A stretch of 21,144 nt of DNA from Terana coerulea (GCA_024811115.1 JAKOGH010000179.1:1-21144); one strand, 5' to 3'. Positions 1 through 9,689 are shown, counted from the first letter of the stretch. Notes: a model not told the origin generated them from the letters alone. Numbers and translations are program-made.

Positions 1-137
1 GTGGTAGCATCTCGGGGATGTCGAGGAATGAGAACAAGCCTAAAGCGCTAAAAACTTCGAAACGGATCTTCTTCAGGGCAAGCGCGGGTTATCACTGCAA
101 CGCGCGTCTAAGCGAGATTAGGGAAATTTACGTAAAT

Positions 138-143
138 CACGTG
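138..143. promoter_or_regulatory. E-box CACGTG upstream of cho2
   Basis: A palindromic CACGTG lies about 115 bp before the cho2 start codon. In Saccharomyces, phospholipid genes including CHO2 are driven by the bHLH pair Ino2/Ino4 through UASINO elements with a CANNTG core. Whether a basidiomycete uses this system is not known from the sequence, and one hexamer can occur by chance. The rest of 1-257 shows no other element that I can name. Confidence 0.25.
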
Positions 144-257
144 CGTGTGTTGTATGGTCGCGCGAGCTGGCGAGCTTGCGGCCGTCTCTCGTCCACGTCA
201 CAAACCGTCTGCAAGCCTGAGGATTATTGGCCTTGCGTTCTAGTAGTTTCACCCACC

Positions 258-3200
258 ATGCCTGCGGACTCACCCTCAAATCTGCGGCTACGAAAACGCA
301 TATCCAAGGAGGAACAAGTGGCGCTCCCTGACGCGACGGTCGAACCGTCTACGCGTAGAGAAGATGTGGTGTGGGGCAAAACGCCGGGCGGCGAGGGTAG
401 CCACCTTTCGTCCTTATTTTTGATGTTTTTGCTGACCGAGATCTCTGCAGTCTTTCGTGTTCCTACTACGCATGACGTGTTGACGCTATTTAATCCGGCA
501 TACCCAAAATCCCATATTGATTTGATCAATCTGGCGTTCCTGGGGTTTCAAATCTTGCTGTTCATTGCCCTCGCTGGGCCTCCAGGTTCTTTTTCTCCTT
601 CTATTTCGCCTTCTGGCGAGCGGCGTACGATGCTGGGCTTGGCTGGGTCTTGACCAAGCAGAGCAAGAAGAAATGGATCGTCAAGGAAATCCAACGGTTG
701 GGGTGGCTGGACGAGAAGCGCAGGCCCGAAGTCCGCAACTGGATTCGCAAACAGTTGGCCGGAAAATGGGAAAAGACTATTCATTCGACGTTTGTACTGT
801 TTTCTTCTACTTCTCGGGCAGGTTGGGCTAATATCGCAGATAGGAGCTACCCTTAGAATACAATAGCTGGCTGCTGTTCCGCCAGGCCGTTGATATCATC
901 CTCCTGAAGTGCGTACCTTGTTCTGCATATGTTTAGGCCGAATTGAAGACTAACAGTAACATGCCTCAGTGACTTCGTGGCATATTGCATGTTCGCTTTT
1001 GCGTGCTTCCGTGCACCTGAAGGCCTGTCATTCGTGACCCACATCATGAGGTATTACGTCCGTATTTGTCGGCTATACTTTATCTAAGCTTCTGTAACAG
1101 GTGGATTGGCGGTTTCGTGCTGATTGCCTTCAATCTGTGGGTCAAGACAGAGGCTCACCACGTCGTGAAGGATTACGGTTGGTACTGGGGAGATGTCTTT
1201 TCCAGCGCGGTGCGCTCGTCTTTGACGGTGTATTCGAGTTGGCTCCCCATCCGATGTACTCAGTTGGCATGTCACGTATTCTTCCTCATGTGGTTTGTAC
1301 TAAGTGACTACACAGGCTACGCTGGCTACTACGGTCTATCGCTTATTTCTGGAAGCTATGCTGTTCTTTTTGTGAGTCTGGCGGCCCACGCCGCGCAGTT
1401 CGGCTTCCTTGTTCTGTTCGAAAACCCCGTAAGCAGCCGATTTTCATCTACCCACGTTGGGCCACTTACAGCTTAATGTAGATATCGAGCGGACTTACGG
1501 CCAGCGTAAATTGCTCGCCCTACGTACCCCCGTGGTCCCATTGACCTCCCGCAAGATCACCGCTGAGTCTGCACCCCTCAAGGAGCATACACGCCAACCG
1601 TCCACTTCGTCTACGGTCTCAACAAGCTCAGCTACACCATCAGCTACCGAAGGCGAGTCAGCGACGGAGACTGACGAGCCCGTAACCGACAGCGATTCTG
1701 ACACGGAGAATGAGAGTCGAATGCAAAGCCCCAAGAGGAAAGCCCGGACCGAGTCGACTGTCAGCTTCACCTCAACGACATCACGGAGCGCTGACGCTCC
1801 ACGTCTTACCAAGTCATCGATGTCACAGCATGATCTTTTCAACAAATATTTCCGGAAAGACGTCGTGTTACTGCACAACTTGGATCTTCTTCGGTACGCT
1901 TTTCTTGTCGGCTACGATTAATTAATCTCAACGTGCATGCTAACCCTTTCCCACACAGTGCCACTGACATACAACTCGTCCTCGTGATATCATATGTTCT
2001 TCTTGCGTCGCTTGTTCCGTCGCTGTCGCATGGTGCGACCCTAGCCTTGTACACCGTACACGCGTTTACATGGGTCATGTTCCATTCCTTCGGTCTCGGC
2101 CTGCTCCTTCGCGCCCAGTCTGAAAGAAAATTTCTGGTCCGCCACTATCTCAAACACTACCACTATCCAGTCAATGACTATGGAAAAGGAGCGCTTTATG
2201 AGGCATTTTCGAACTGGAAGTCCATTTACAATATGAGCATGTGCATGACCTATGGTAAGAAATCTTTCACTCGTCCCCTGATTGTCTCAGCATCGCGGAA
2301 CTGATTGCCTCGTGCTCTCTACCTATAGCGTCGTTCATTGGATTGGCATGGAAGACGTACTCTATCCCGAATAACTGGACTGTCGGTAATGAGCTTTACG
2401 GCATACAATGGGCGCGGTGAGCCTCGTGGATATCTACGTCGTCACCCGTCTGCTTACATGTATGATTAGCTCCTGATAGCTGTGCACATCTGGGCCACCC
2501 TAGAGCAATATGAAGTCTTGGGCATGTTCGGTAAGACCAATCTCCCGCTATTCAATGGCGCGGGATCTCACGAGAACCTTTCAGGTTGGTTCTTTGGCGA
2601 CTTTTTCATGGACGACTTCGCCGCGAACCTTGAGTACAGTGGAATCTACAGGTACGTTGATGAGCGACCCACCTCTATTTCCACATCGTGGCTGATGAGA
2701 TGGGCGTATCGTGAAGGTATCTGAACAACCCGGAGATCATGAGCGGCGCCGCTTTCTTTGGCCTGGCATTGATCAGCGGCAGCAAACTGGTGTTCACGCT
2801 CGCAGTTATCCGCCATCTCTCGCAGCTTTGGTTTATGAGTAAAGTTGAACAGTAAGTCTCATCCTATTTCCGTGATGGGCTGATGCTGTGCTCTAAACTC
2901 CGTCCATCGCGCCACCCTCATGCACTAACATCCGCCCTACAGCCCTCATATGCGAAGGCTATACGGGGACTCGCTACGCAGTGACGCCGGCTTTGTCAAG
3001 GTCATTAAGAAAGTCGCTCAACGGAACGCTCGGCTGCTGGAGACCCGTGCTGGCAGACATGCGCCGGAAATTAAGCGAGTCGCTCGAGAGGTCAAGGGCA
3101 CCTTCGACAAGGTGTACGGCGAAACAGCCGAGGTCTTGGAGGAGTTCCTGGCGAAGTGTGCGTCTGCAGCCGTCCTACCGATCGTTAGCACATGCTTATT

Positions 3201-4293
3201 CGCACTTTTGCAGCGAAGCCCAGGATTACCGAAGTCATGCAGGACACGAAGGTCTTACTGCAGCAGTCGCGCGAAAAGTTAGTCATAACGTGAGTCTTCA
3301 ATCGGTTCACAAAGGGGCTTCAGCTGAATGAACGGCATAGCCGAGTCGCTACCGATCTTTCCCGCTACGACTCCTCCAAGTACAACATCGCCGTTGCCCC
3401 GAACAGCGCGGACGGGACGGGACGCTTCCACCTAGGCGAGCCCATTAAGGTCAAATGGCGCGCTCCGCAGAACCATTCCCGCAAGGATTGGATTGGCATT
3501 TACAGGGTGCGTTCAAGACACCGTTCATTTTCTTGGAAGCACAGCGCTGAATTGTCTGCGCCCCCGACAGGTCGGAGCGAACGGATCGAACCAAGTAACC
3601 AAGGTGTCGTCGCTTGGCATGTGGGTTCCTGTGCATGGCGAAGAGTGGGACGGAGACATCCCCTTAGGGTTAGATAAGCCTGCACCCTCCAGCAGCAAGG
3701 ATCTCCAGGAGGGAGAAGTGATCTTCAGAAGCAACACCTTGCCATGGAAGTCAGGACGTTACGAGGCACGTGCCGTTCAAAAACGATCTGTTGAATTTGG
3801 CGGCACTAACAAGAGACTTCTTTCATAGATTCGATACCATCATGACGGGAAGTACAATGTTATGAGCTTAGATGGACCAATTGAGATCTATGGTGAGTTT
3901 ACGGACTCAGCCGCATTGTCCGACCTGTCGCTGATTGCGTGCGGCGCAGTTGACACGCCGTCCACCCTGGAATTTCCCTCCGTCCGCTCATCGCTCGCGC
4001 ACATCGTTACGCTATGCCTCGACTCGGACCTTTCCTTAATCCCAACCTCGTGCAAGACCACTGTCAATGAAGATGAGACTGCACCAGGCCACGAAGCAGG
4101 CGGCGGGCCGACCGACGAGGGTCGTGATTCCGACGACTTCAGGTTCTGGTCCGAAGACCAGGCCGTTCGAATAAGCAAGGCGATCCAAGAAGCGTTCGGT
4201 GTTGAATTGACACCCAAGCTCATAATTGCCGACGCGAACCTGGGGACTTTGGCCAACAGGATATTGGTTGCTCGAGACTTACTGTCGGATTGA
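258..4293 (+). CDS. cho2: phosphatidylethanolamine N-methyltransferase (Cho2 type), 17 exons, four apparent 1-base deletions
   Basis: This enzyme methylates phosphatidylethanolamine with S-adenosylmethionine in the ER membrane, the first step of phosphatidylcholine synthesis from PE. The start at 258 has context ACCACCATG. Exons: 258-396, 451-789, 844-908, 970-1050, 1101-1266, 1316-1428, 1472-1893, 1959-2254, 2329-2416, 2470-2651, 2717-2851, 2943-3157, 3214-3289, 3341-3506, 3571-3765, 3829-3892, 3950-4293. Visible family blocks are VKTEAHHVVKDYGWYWGD, the methyltransferase motif APHPMYSVG (about residues 257-265), RAQSERKFLVRHY opening the second methyltransferase half, PHMRRLYGDSLR, and a soluble C-terminal domain with APQNHSRKDWIGIYR and RYHHDGKYNVMSL. 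Many hydrophobic segments are present. The frame is lost by one base at 576-578 (G run), 763-766 (A run), 1198-1201 (T run) and 2395-2397 (T run). With these allowed for, every splice phase closes and the product is about 1029 residues. Identity is secure; whether the gene is broken in the organism is not. Confidence 0.93.
1267..1315 (+). other. GC-AG intron in cho2
   Basis: The reading frame of the HPMYSVG block joins the GYYGLS block only if the intron starts GCATGT at 1267 and ends CACAG at 1315, completing a GGC glycine codon. A branch-like CTAAG/GTGAC stretch precedes the acceptor. The nearest GT, at 1271, breaks the frame. A base error at the donor is the alternative. Confidence 0.6.
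3766..3828 (+). other. second GC-AG intron in cho2
   Basis: The exon ending CGT TAC GAG joins ATT CGA TAC CAT CAT in phase 0 when the intron begins GCACGT at 3766 and ends TTTCATAG at 3828. A good branch site, CACTAAC, lies at 3805-3811. The GT at 3770 would break the frame. Confidence 0.6.
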
Positions 4294-4602
4294 ACGCGTA
4301 TCCTGATTCGCTTTCGCCCTCTCCCCCAGATGCACTAGTTGCACCTTCGCCACTGGATTGGCTCCAGACTATTTCTACACTTACCTTTTGATTTGGATGG
4401 AATGGCTTGGTTGTGTTTTATTACAGTCTACTTTTCACGAAATTTGTCACGAGCTTACGTAATGCATCTCACGCCTGCTTCCGCTTCGGCGGCGGTGCAT
4501 CTGCCTGCACGCTACACTTTCGCCTGAACCACGCTAACACTCGCCTTCAAAACGACAATCCACAGCTCTCCAAACATACAACCCGACGCATAAACGAAGA
4601 AC
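4294..4602 (+). promoter_or_regulatory. cho2 3' flank and deaminase 5' flank
   Basis: This 309-bp spacer lies between two genes on the same strand. It must hold the cho2 terminator and the deaminase promoter. The last 60 bases before the start are A/C-rich, as is common just upstream of fungal start codons. I see no clear TATA box or conserved coding signal. Confidence 0.4.
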
Positions 4603-5533
4603 ATGAACAAGACTCAGTTTTACTTGTCACAGTGTGTCGAGGCTGCGGCAAAGAGCCCCATGTGTTTTACTCTCGGAGCGGTCATGGTCAAGGGAGGAAA
4701 GATTATATCCACGGGGTTTAATCACCACCGCACTCACTATGATGGCGGAGAGCTTGGCACTCATGGAAACCGAAAGGTGACCACGCATAAGCCATACCAT
4801 GCGAGTTAAGGTTGACGCAGTGTGTTGCAGCCCGTGTCCATGCATGCAGAGATGCACGCCATATACAACTGCACTGGCATGACCCCGTCGTTCAAGACTC
4901 AGGTTCAAGCGATGGAACGACCAGCTACGTGCGAAAAACCCGTCAAATCGCGGAAATTACGAAAACAACAAGAGACGCAACATCCAGCCGCCGCCGAACC
5001 TGAAGCGGACCACGACGACGGGAGCGACCTGCTTGCGCTGCGTCGGCCCGGAGACGGTTGGTGCCGGGTCCCCTACGAGGAGGAAGGCCAAGATTAAACA
5101 CGGCAACAGCTACGACGATACAACCTCCGTGAGGTACCAGATCTCTGGTGACGGCGATTCGGGAAGTAGCGACTGTTCATGCTCGGACTCCGACGACCTT
5201 CCTGTCTGGACGCCGAACAAGGGCTGGGACGTTCGTCGGCGCGATCCTCGAGTCAACGGCGCGGACATCTACGTTGCGAGGGTCACGAAGAACGGCATGG
5301 GCGGGGCGAAGCCATGCTGGCGCTGTCTGGAATGGTGTCGCTGGGCTGGCATCAGGCGAGTGTTCCACTGGGATGAGAAGGGAGGGCGGTTCGAGGTCGT
5401 GAAGGTCAACAGCGCAGACAGGGAGAACTACGAGACGAGGGCAGATATGCGTCTATTCGCCGGGCTGGTGAGTCATGTTTGCACATCCGCGCTCGACGTC
5501 ACTGATTGAACCGACGCGCAGACTTTGCAGTAG
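4603..5533 (+). CDS. CMP/dCMP-type zinc deaminase-fold protein with long insert
   Basis: This is a cytidine-deaminase-superfamily protein, predicted to bind Zn2+ and deaminate a nucleotide, nucleoside or RNA base; the substrate is unknown. The start at 4603 has context AGAACATGAAC. Exons are 4603-4776, 4831-5467 and 5522-5533, with introns of 54 nt each. The catalytic HAE is at about residues 63-65 in VSMHAEMHAIYN, and the second zinc motif PCWRC is at about 219-223 in GGAKPCWRCLEWCRWAG. The roughly 150 residues between the motifs are far more than the usual few tens, and part is basic and Thr/Pro-rich, part Ser/Asp/Cys-rich. The frame shifts by one extra base between 4831 and 5090. The A5 run at 4934-4938 is the likeliest site, because one fewer A gives an open frame through to PCWRC. 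An undetected intron of 3n+1 length is the alternative. The product is about 273 residues and ends Thr-Leu-Gln if the last intron is spliced. Confidence 0.8.
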
Positions 5534-5638
5534 GCTAGGTTGTTGTTACTTCTGTAGTTAACCCAAGCTTGGCAACGGCGTGCGTCTTTGAAACTGTACC
5601 CAATGTAACGAACTTCGTCGTCACCTTGCCTTTCAACA

Positions 5639-6002
5639 TGCGATCATCTTGTATATCTCGCTCGTCGCTTGACCACAAGAGCTTGGTTGCGGTTTCGTCA
5701 CATCCCGTGAGTCTTTCCTCATCATCCCTTGTTTTGTAGCTCTGGAAGTATACTTCCAGGATTAGCACGTTCGCAACCCCTTCGTGGCCTTTCGTCTATT
5801 ACACCTTTGACCCCAGGCCATCCGTCGTCTGTCAGAGCTGTTCCTGCAAAATCACAGCCAAGTACCCCTCGTACTGACCCAGAAAGTAAGCGAATCGTGA
5901 GTTTACACACTGCATCGAGAGGCCCTCTGACATTTTATTAACCAAACATCTTCTACAGCTCAGATGTTCATTGCAATCAGACGGCAAGATGATGATACCG
6001 AG
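5639..6002 (+). CDS. possible small or truncated multi-exon gene, unrecognised
   Basis: An ATG at 5639 (context TTCAACATG) opens a Ser/Arg-rich stretch. It could join across 5707-5739 to an open frame at 5740-5896 (containing LARSQPLRGLSSI, then a Pro/Ser-rich tail). That frame ends at a good GTGAGT donor, with a TTCTACAG acceptor at 5958 and a GTAAGT donor at 6003. The N-terminus resembles a mitochondrial presequence (basic, Ser/Leu-rich, few acids). Against it, the first intron would be only 33 nt and no convincing terminal exon follows before gene X1. It may be a remnant or a chance set of splice signals. I do not recognise it. Confidence 0.2.
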
Positions 6003-6199
6003 GTAAGTGGCCTGCTTGCCAATATACCTGATCCGTTTTGGCATGGTCCATCAAGCTATATGCATCAAGAGGTGGCCACCGGCTGTGGCAGCGGAAGTAT
6101 ATACACAGGGGCGGAAATTGATCTAACCATACCTTTCTCTCGATTACGTGACCCTTCATCTCTATCTCTCGACTGTCTGCCACTCCACACTTCGTCGGC

Positions 6200-6948
6200 A
6201 TGACAGATCGCTCTCTAAGCGCTTCTCAGGCTCACCCTGTACGACAACAAGTGCGGTCCGCCCAGGAGGAGTACCATACATTCATGGACGCGAGTCTCCA
6301 GGGGCTGGAATTACCGGGCCTGGTTGTCCCTCAAGCGGTGTACATATACGGAAGTGAAGATTGCGCCTTCAGTCTTGGTGGTCCGCAAATTCCGACCCCC
6401 TGCATCAAATTTACCAGAACTATTAACGGCGTCAAGTACAGCGGCATGCGTCTCAAAGATGCCTTCACGGCAGAAGACGCAGCAGGGTGTCTCGATGACC
6501 CCTTCGAGAAATTTTATCTCGACCATGATGTCTATAGGTCTTTCTACATCTGTGTGAGTGAGACGTTCGCCACATGCTAGCTCATGAGGGCTCATACGAT
6601 GTCCTGCGTAGTGGCCGGGATACAAACGGGAATTCTCAAAAACGTTCGGCTTCACAGGGCGGGAGAGGTTCACGTACGCCTTTGAGGCGGCTGCTGTGGT
6701 TGTTGATTGCATGAGAGTACCCGCTCCCACAGCTTCTGCCGTCTTCCCCCTTCTCAGAACAATTTTTTATACAGGAACTGCGTAACAAGACTTGTAGCGA
6801 ACCCAATTGGGCCATCCCTATGGTGCCATTTGACCAATTATGGCTTGTCGAACTCCGCCAACTTGCAAACAGAGTGTGGCAGCCGGTCCTTTGCCTCCGT
6901 CCCCAGCAGGAGAGTGTGTTAGATGTGTTTGCACGTCGGGACGGTTAA
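6200..6948 (+). CDS. orphan gene X1, 210-residue protein of unknown function
   Basis: Three exons (6200-6553, 6612-6716, 6775-6948) join without any frame break to give 210 residues. Both introns are 58 nt with GTGAGT/GTACCC donors and CGTAG/ATACAG acceptors. I do not recognise the family. Visible blocks shared with its paralogue at 9803 are EEYHTFMDASLQGLELPG, KFTRTINGVKYSGMRLKDAF, WPGYK, RFTYAFEAAAVVVDC and FDQLWLVELRQ followed by WQPVLCL. There is no signal peptide or membrane segment; it looks like a soluble, compact domain rich in aromatic residues. The exon 2 length (105 nt) and all intron positions match the paralogue, so the two arose by duplication with introns in place. It runs about 13 residues longer at the C-terminus than X2 and has no frameshift, so it may be the functional copy. 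Confidence 0.75.
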
Positions 6949-7087
6949 GTATTTGGCGTCGCTCATCGTGCATAGCTTGCCGTTTACATCTAAGTATGCT
7001 ATGTACCAGTCGTCCTTGCCTCCGCGCGCCCGAGTCGACACGCTGGTTTTCTCAGTTCTCTGAACCTAATACAACAATGAGTTGACG

Positions 7088-7096
7088 GAATTATCC
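7088..7096. repeat. 9-bp target-site duplication, left
   Basis: GAATTATCC directly abuts the left end of the transposon (CAGTCTCC...). The same nine bases follow its right end at 7753-7761. Confidence 0.85.
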
Positions 7097-7210
7097 CAGT
7101 CTCCTTCCCAGCGCTCCCTGCGAGTTGCTCTCAACCGTACGGACTCCGGCCCGCTTGGGCCGAACTCTCGGACGCAACTCTCAGGGAGGCTGGCTCCAAA
7201 CTTTAGCGCC
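7097..7210 (+). repeat. left terminal inverted repeat
   Basis: This pairs with 7643-7752, with several small indels. It also folds on itself: CTCCCTGCGAGTTGC at 7114-7128 pairs with GCAACTCTCAGGGAG at 7174-7188 (14 of 15), enclosing a perfect 6-bp hairpin CGGCCC/GGGCCG at 7147-7162. Confidence 0.85.
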
Positions 7211-7642
7211 AGATCAATCCGGCCACTCTCGGTCCCCGGGAGAGCCCAAATGGGGCAGGCGTCTCGGCGCAGAGGCTTGGCAGTTTGCTGCATTGTGCAA
7301 AGTTAGTGTACTCTGCAGTATCATTTGGCAGCAAAACTACTTCCAATACTTATAGGACTTACTGGACAGAAAGTTAGCACATGTTTTGTGGCTAGAACTT
7401 ATATGTAACTCAATGAAAGCTTTGCTTTCCACCATCACTAACACATTTTGCAGCCCGAGAGCAGTTGTACCAGACCAATATGATTATTTTCTCACAAATA
7501 ATGTCCATAAGATGAGTAGAGACTTTATTCACAGCTATTTCTACCATTTGGAAGCAGATTGCGAAGAGCAATAGAGCAGAAAAGTCATAGGTGTCTACCT
7601 TACCACGGCCGAACCGGAGCTTCACCCGGGATGACATAATCA

Positions 7643-7752
7643 GGCGCTAAAGTTTGGAGCCAGCCGTCCCTGAGAGTTCTGGGAGACGTTCACGTCGGGC
7701 GTTTACGCCCTCCCAGCGTCAACTCGAAGGGGCGAGCTGAGGAAGGAGCCTG
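7643..7752 (-). repeat. right terminal inverted repeat
   Basis: This is the inverted partner of 7097-7210. It has its own fold-back: CTGGGAG at 7679-7685 pairs with CTCCCAG at 7710-7716, around GGGCG-TTTA-CGCCC at 7697-7710. Confidence 0.85.
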
Positions 7753-7761
7753 GAATTATCC
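7753..7761. repeat. 9-bp target-site duplication, right
   Basis: GAATTATCC immediately follows the right end of the element and is identical to 7088-7096. Confidence 0.85.
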
Positions 7762-7940
7762 TATCGGTGAGCACCAGTAGGAGACGTTCAATTGGATGGC
7801 GGCGGCTTCGTGGCGTTTGATGTCTCATCACAGCATCAAACCTTCTTTGGTGGCCGGGCTTGTTTCAGCGTTCCCTTTCGAGTCAACCACCACCACCATT
7901 CGGACACTCCTTCTGGCGTTACATTCTTCTACTTTCCGTC

Positions 7941-9371
7941 ATGAGCGCTCCATAGTAGTCTTCACGACAGTCACACGAGTCCAGCCTTTCGCTGTGGGCA
8001 GCTTGCCGCAAGGCAGCTTTGCGACGGTCGCGACAGGCCTGCGCATTCGAAGTTCGACCTTGTGGAGGTCCAAAGTTGGTGGCACGGCACTGGGAGACAC
8101 AGCCAAGCGGTGATATTTTTGGACTCTCTCTCTCTATGGGGTGTTTTAGGGAGGAGACGAGCAGTGGATGAACGCGCGAGTGAACTATTTTTCGAGATGC
8201 TCAGAGTTGGCGAAACATCAGACGCCTCCGAGGCTCGGCGGAATCGAGGTGCGCAAGCTATCATCTATTTGATTGTGTATGCTGGATGTATCTCTAGAGT
8301 GGGGTACTTTTTGTGCCATCTGGATCTAGCATCGTGTAACCTGCAGCCATCTTGGGCCATCGTGCAGTGACTTCAGATGCTGAAAGCGGAGCAGGCCCAT
8401 ATGGTGCGTGCAACGTCTGTATGCATGCCGTCGTATTTTGATGTGAAGCCAGCAAGCCATCTCTTCTCTATTTTTGCGATGCACTCGTCTCCCAGTCTTT
8501 ACCACAAGTTCCACTAGGACAGGCTCCGAAGAAGCTCTGAAGACCTTGAACTTCTGGAATGGCAACTAGTATCATTAGGACATGACACCATGCGAGACAC
8601 TTCTTGCATTGGAGGAGCCTCCTGTCCGCGAAGGCTACGAGGATGTATGCGCCCCTGGTCCCAGCGATGTCGAGGAAGAAATGATGGCCTCGACGACGAA
8701 GCAGGGTCTGCTAAACCGACGTCGCGCAGGAGAAAGCGCAGCATATCAGACGCAAAGCCCCCGACAACAGAGCACGAAAGGAACGTCGATAAAGGCACAG
8801 AGAGGGCTGGGGCTATGTTGTCCGATGAAGAACAAAGCGAGGACGAGCGCCTTCTGAGGCCATCTTCGGAGCGAAGGCACAGGCGAAGAAAGGATACTGA
8901 CATCACGTTCCCAGAGATTGCGCTCATTTATGCCGGAGGGCGTGGCCGAGCACAGTGGCGAATACGAAGAGCCTGACGACACCGACGCAGACGCAAATGA
9001 ACCGTCCTTCAGCAACGAAGCCACCACCCATTCCAACACAGCACTGCAAGTTCGAGCGTTGCCCATAGAGACAAGAACGTTCGCTGTCCGGCCGGCCGGC
9101 GCCGCAGACGGGTGGGTACCACTTGGACTGGGGGAATCTGCCGGAGGGTCTACGGCTGCTGGCCACCTATGCGCTGCTTATCGCGTTTATAGGTGGCTTG
9201 TGGGGCCCGTCGACTACCATATCGTGAAGAGGAGTATGGGAAGGCTTTGAGAAGCGTGGAAGTACCTCTAGACGAGGGAAGCGGCGGGTATATCTAGTAT
9301 CTGTATGTGCCCCACTTAAATCATACCCTATTCCTTCTCGACTAATACTATGTCCAGCCCAGATATCTCAC
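7941..9371 (+). pseudogene. ORC1 5'-half pseudogene (BAH and linker remnant, no ATPase domain)
   Basis: This is collinear with exons 1-3 of the intact ORC1 at 11001-12651. The ATG at 7941 aligns with the ORC1 start at 11001. The stretch around 8195-8250 aligns with the end of exon 1, and 8300-8580 aligns with exons 2-3, including a conserved GTGCGT donor near 8405. The block EGYEDVCAPGPSDVEEE matches EGYDEVRAPGLSDIEEE of ORC1, and SDEEQSEDE is kept. About 160 bp of the BAH coding sequence are missing near 8045, several in-frame stops occur, and the acidic linker is shortened. Homology ends at about 9371, just after the acceptor of the exon encoding Walker A, so there is no AAA+ core or winged helix. 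If transcribed it could not make an ORC1 ATPase. The decay makes an annotated protein here meaningless. Confidence 0.85.
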
Positions 9372-9689
9372 GCGTCCGCGTTTAGCACTCCGGTCTTGGA
9401 ATGGCAGATTTCTAGGATCAGCGGTGGTCCCGTGCTTTGTCCCTCTGCCGCCTTTTGTCTTTCATGCCTTTGTCTGCGGGTGTCCCATCTTAGTCCGAAG
9501 TTGGTCCTGCCGGAACAAAGCGAGGCGCCTCTTGTGCTGGTGCAAAGGTCTAAGTGCCTGGCGAGTATTCAAATCATTATGCTAATCAAACGGCGCTCTG
9601 ACATTTGGCTACGCTAAAATGCCAAGGTATGGGGCCGGGTTGTTGAAGCCTTTCGTCCCTTAGGCACTGCCTACGAAGAAATGGTCACC
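9372..9689. other. spacer between the two duplication copies
   Basis: About 320 bp separate the end of the ORC1 remnant from the promoter region of X2. I find no open frame with splice support, no inverted repeats and no similarity to the rest of the window. It holds the right breakpoint of the upstream copy. Confidence 0.5.

Larger units (their letters stand above)
7097..7752. mobile_element. non-autonomous DNA transposon (MITE-like, long TIRs, 9-bp TSD)
   Basis: The 656-bp element begins CAGTCTCCTTCCC and ends with the inverted counterpart (GGAAGGAGCCTG). Long terminal inverted repeats of about 110 bp (7097-7210 and 7643-7752) include a near-identical inner stretch, TGGCTCCAAACTTTAGCGCC, in inverted orientation. 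A perfect 9-bp direct repeat flanks it. There is no transposase-like open frame, so it would need enzyme supplied in trans. Long TIRs with a 9-bp target duplication fit Mutator-like elements. hAT elements also often start CAG but make 8-bp duplications, so the class is inferred, not proven. It sits between X1 and the ORC1 remnant and interrupts no functional gene. Confidence 0.85.
6120..9371 (+). repeat. segmental duplication, upstream copy
   Basis: This block is collinear with 9690-12717. It holds the promoter-proximal region of gene X, gene X1 itself, the ORC1 upstream region and the first exons of ORC1. Homology resumes beyond the inserted transposon at about 7775 and ends at about 9371, inside the first bases of the Walker A exon (CAGATATCTCA here, CAGACATCTCA in the other copy). 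The left edge is approximate, as it fades in the X promoter. Divergence by eye is large, with many substitutions, a deletion of about 160 bp (missing 11100-11260 of the other copy) and a shorter acidic linker. The duplication is therefore not recent. Confidence 0.85.

Noticed and set aside
3156..3213. A further frameshift at the cho2 exon 12/13 junction
   Set aside because: Using the GTGCGT donor at 3158 instead of the GT at 3156 restores the frame exactly, so no indel is needed.
3893..3949. Reading through the last cho2 intron as coding
   Set aside because: The 57-nt segment is in frame, but it has a GTGAGT donor and a CGCAG acceptor, and removing it restores the continuous C-terminal domain.
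7386..7574. Open frame inside the transposon
   Set aside because: It is 62 codons with no transposase features, in AT-rich DNA between the TIRs; this fits a non-autonomous element.
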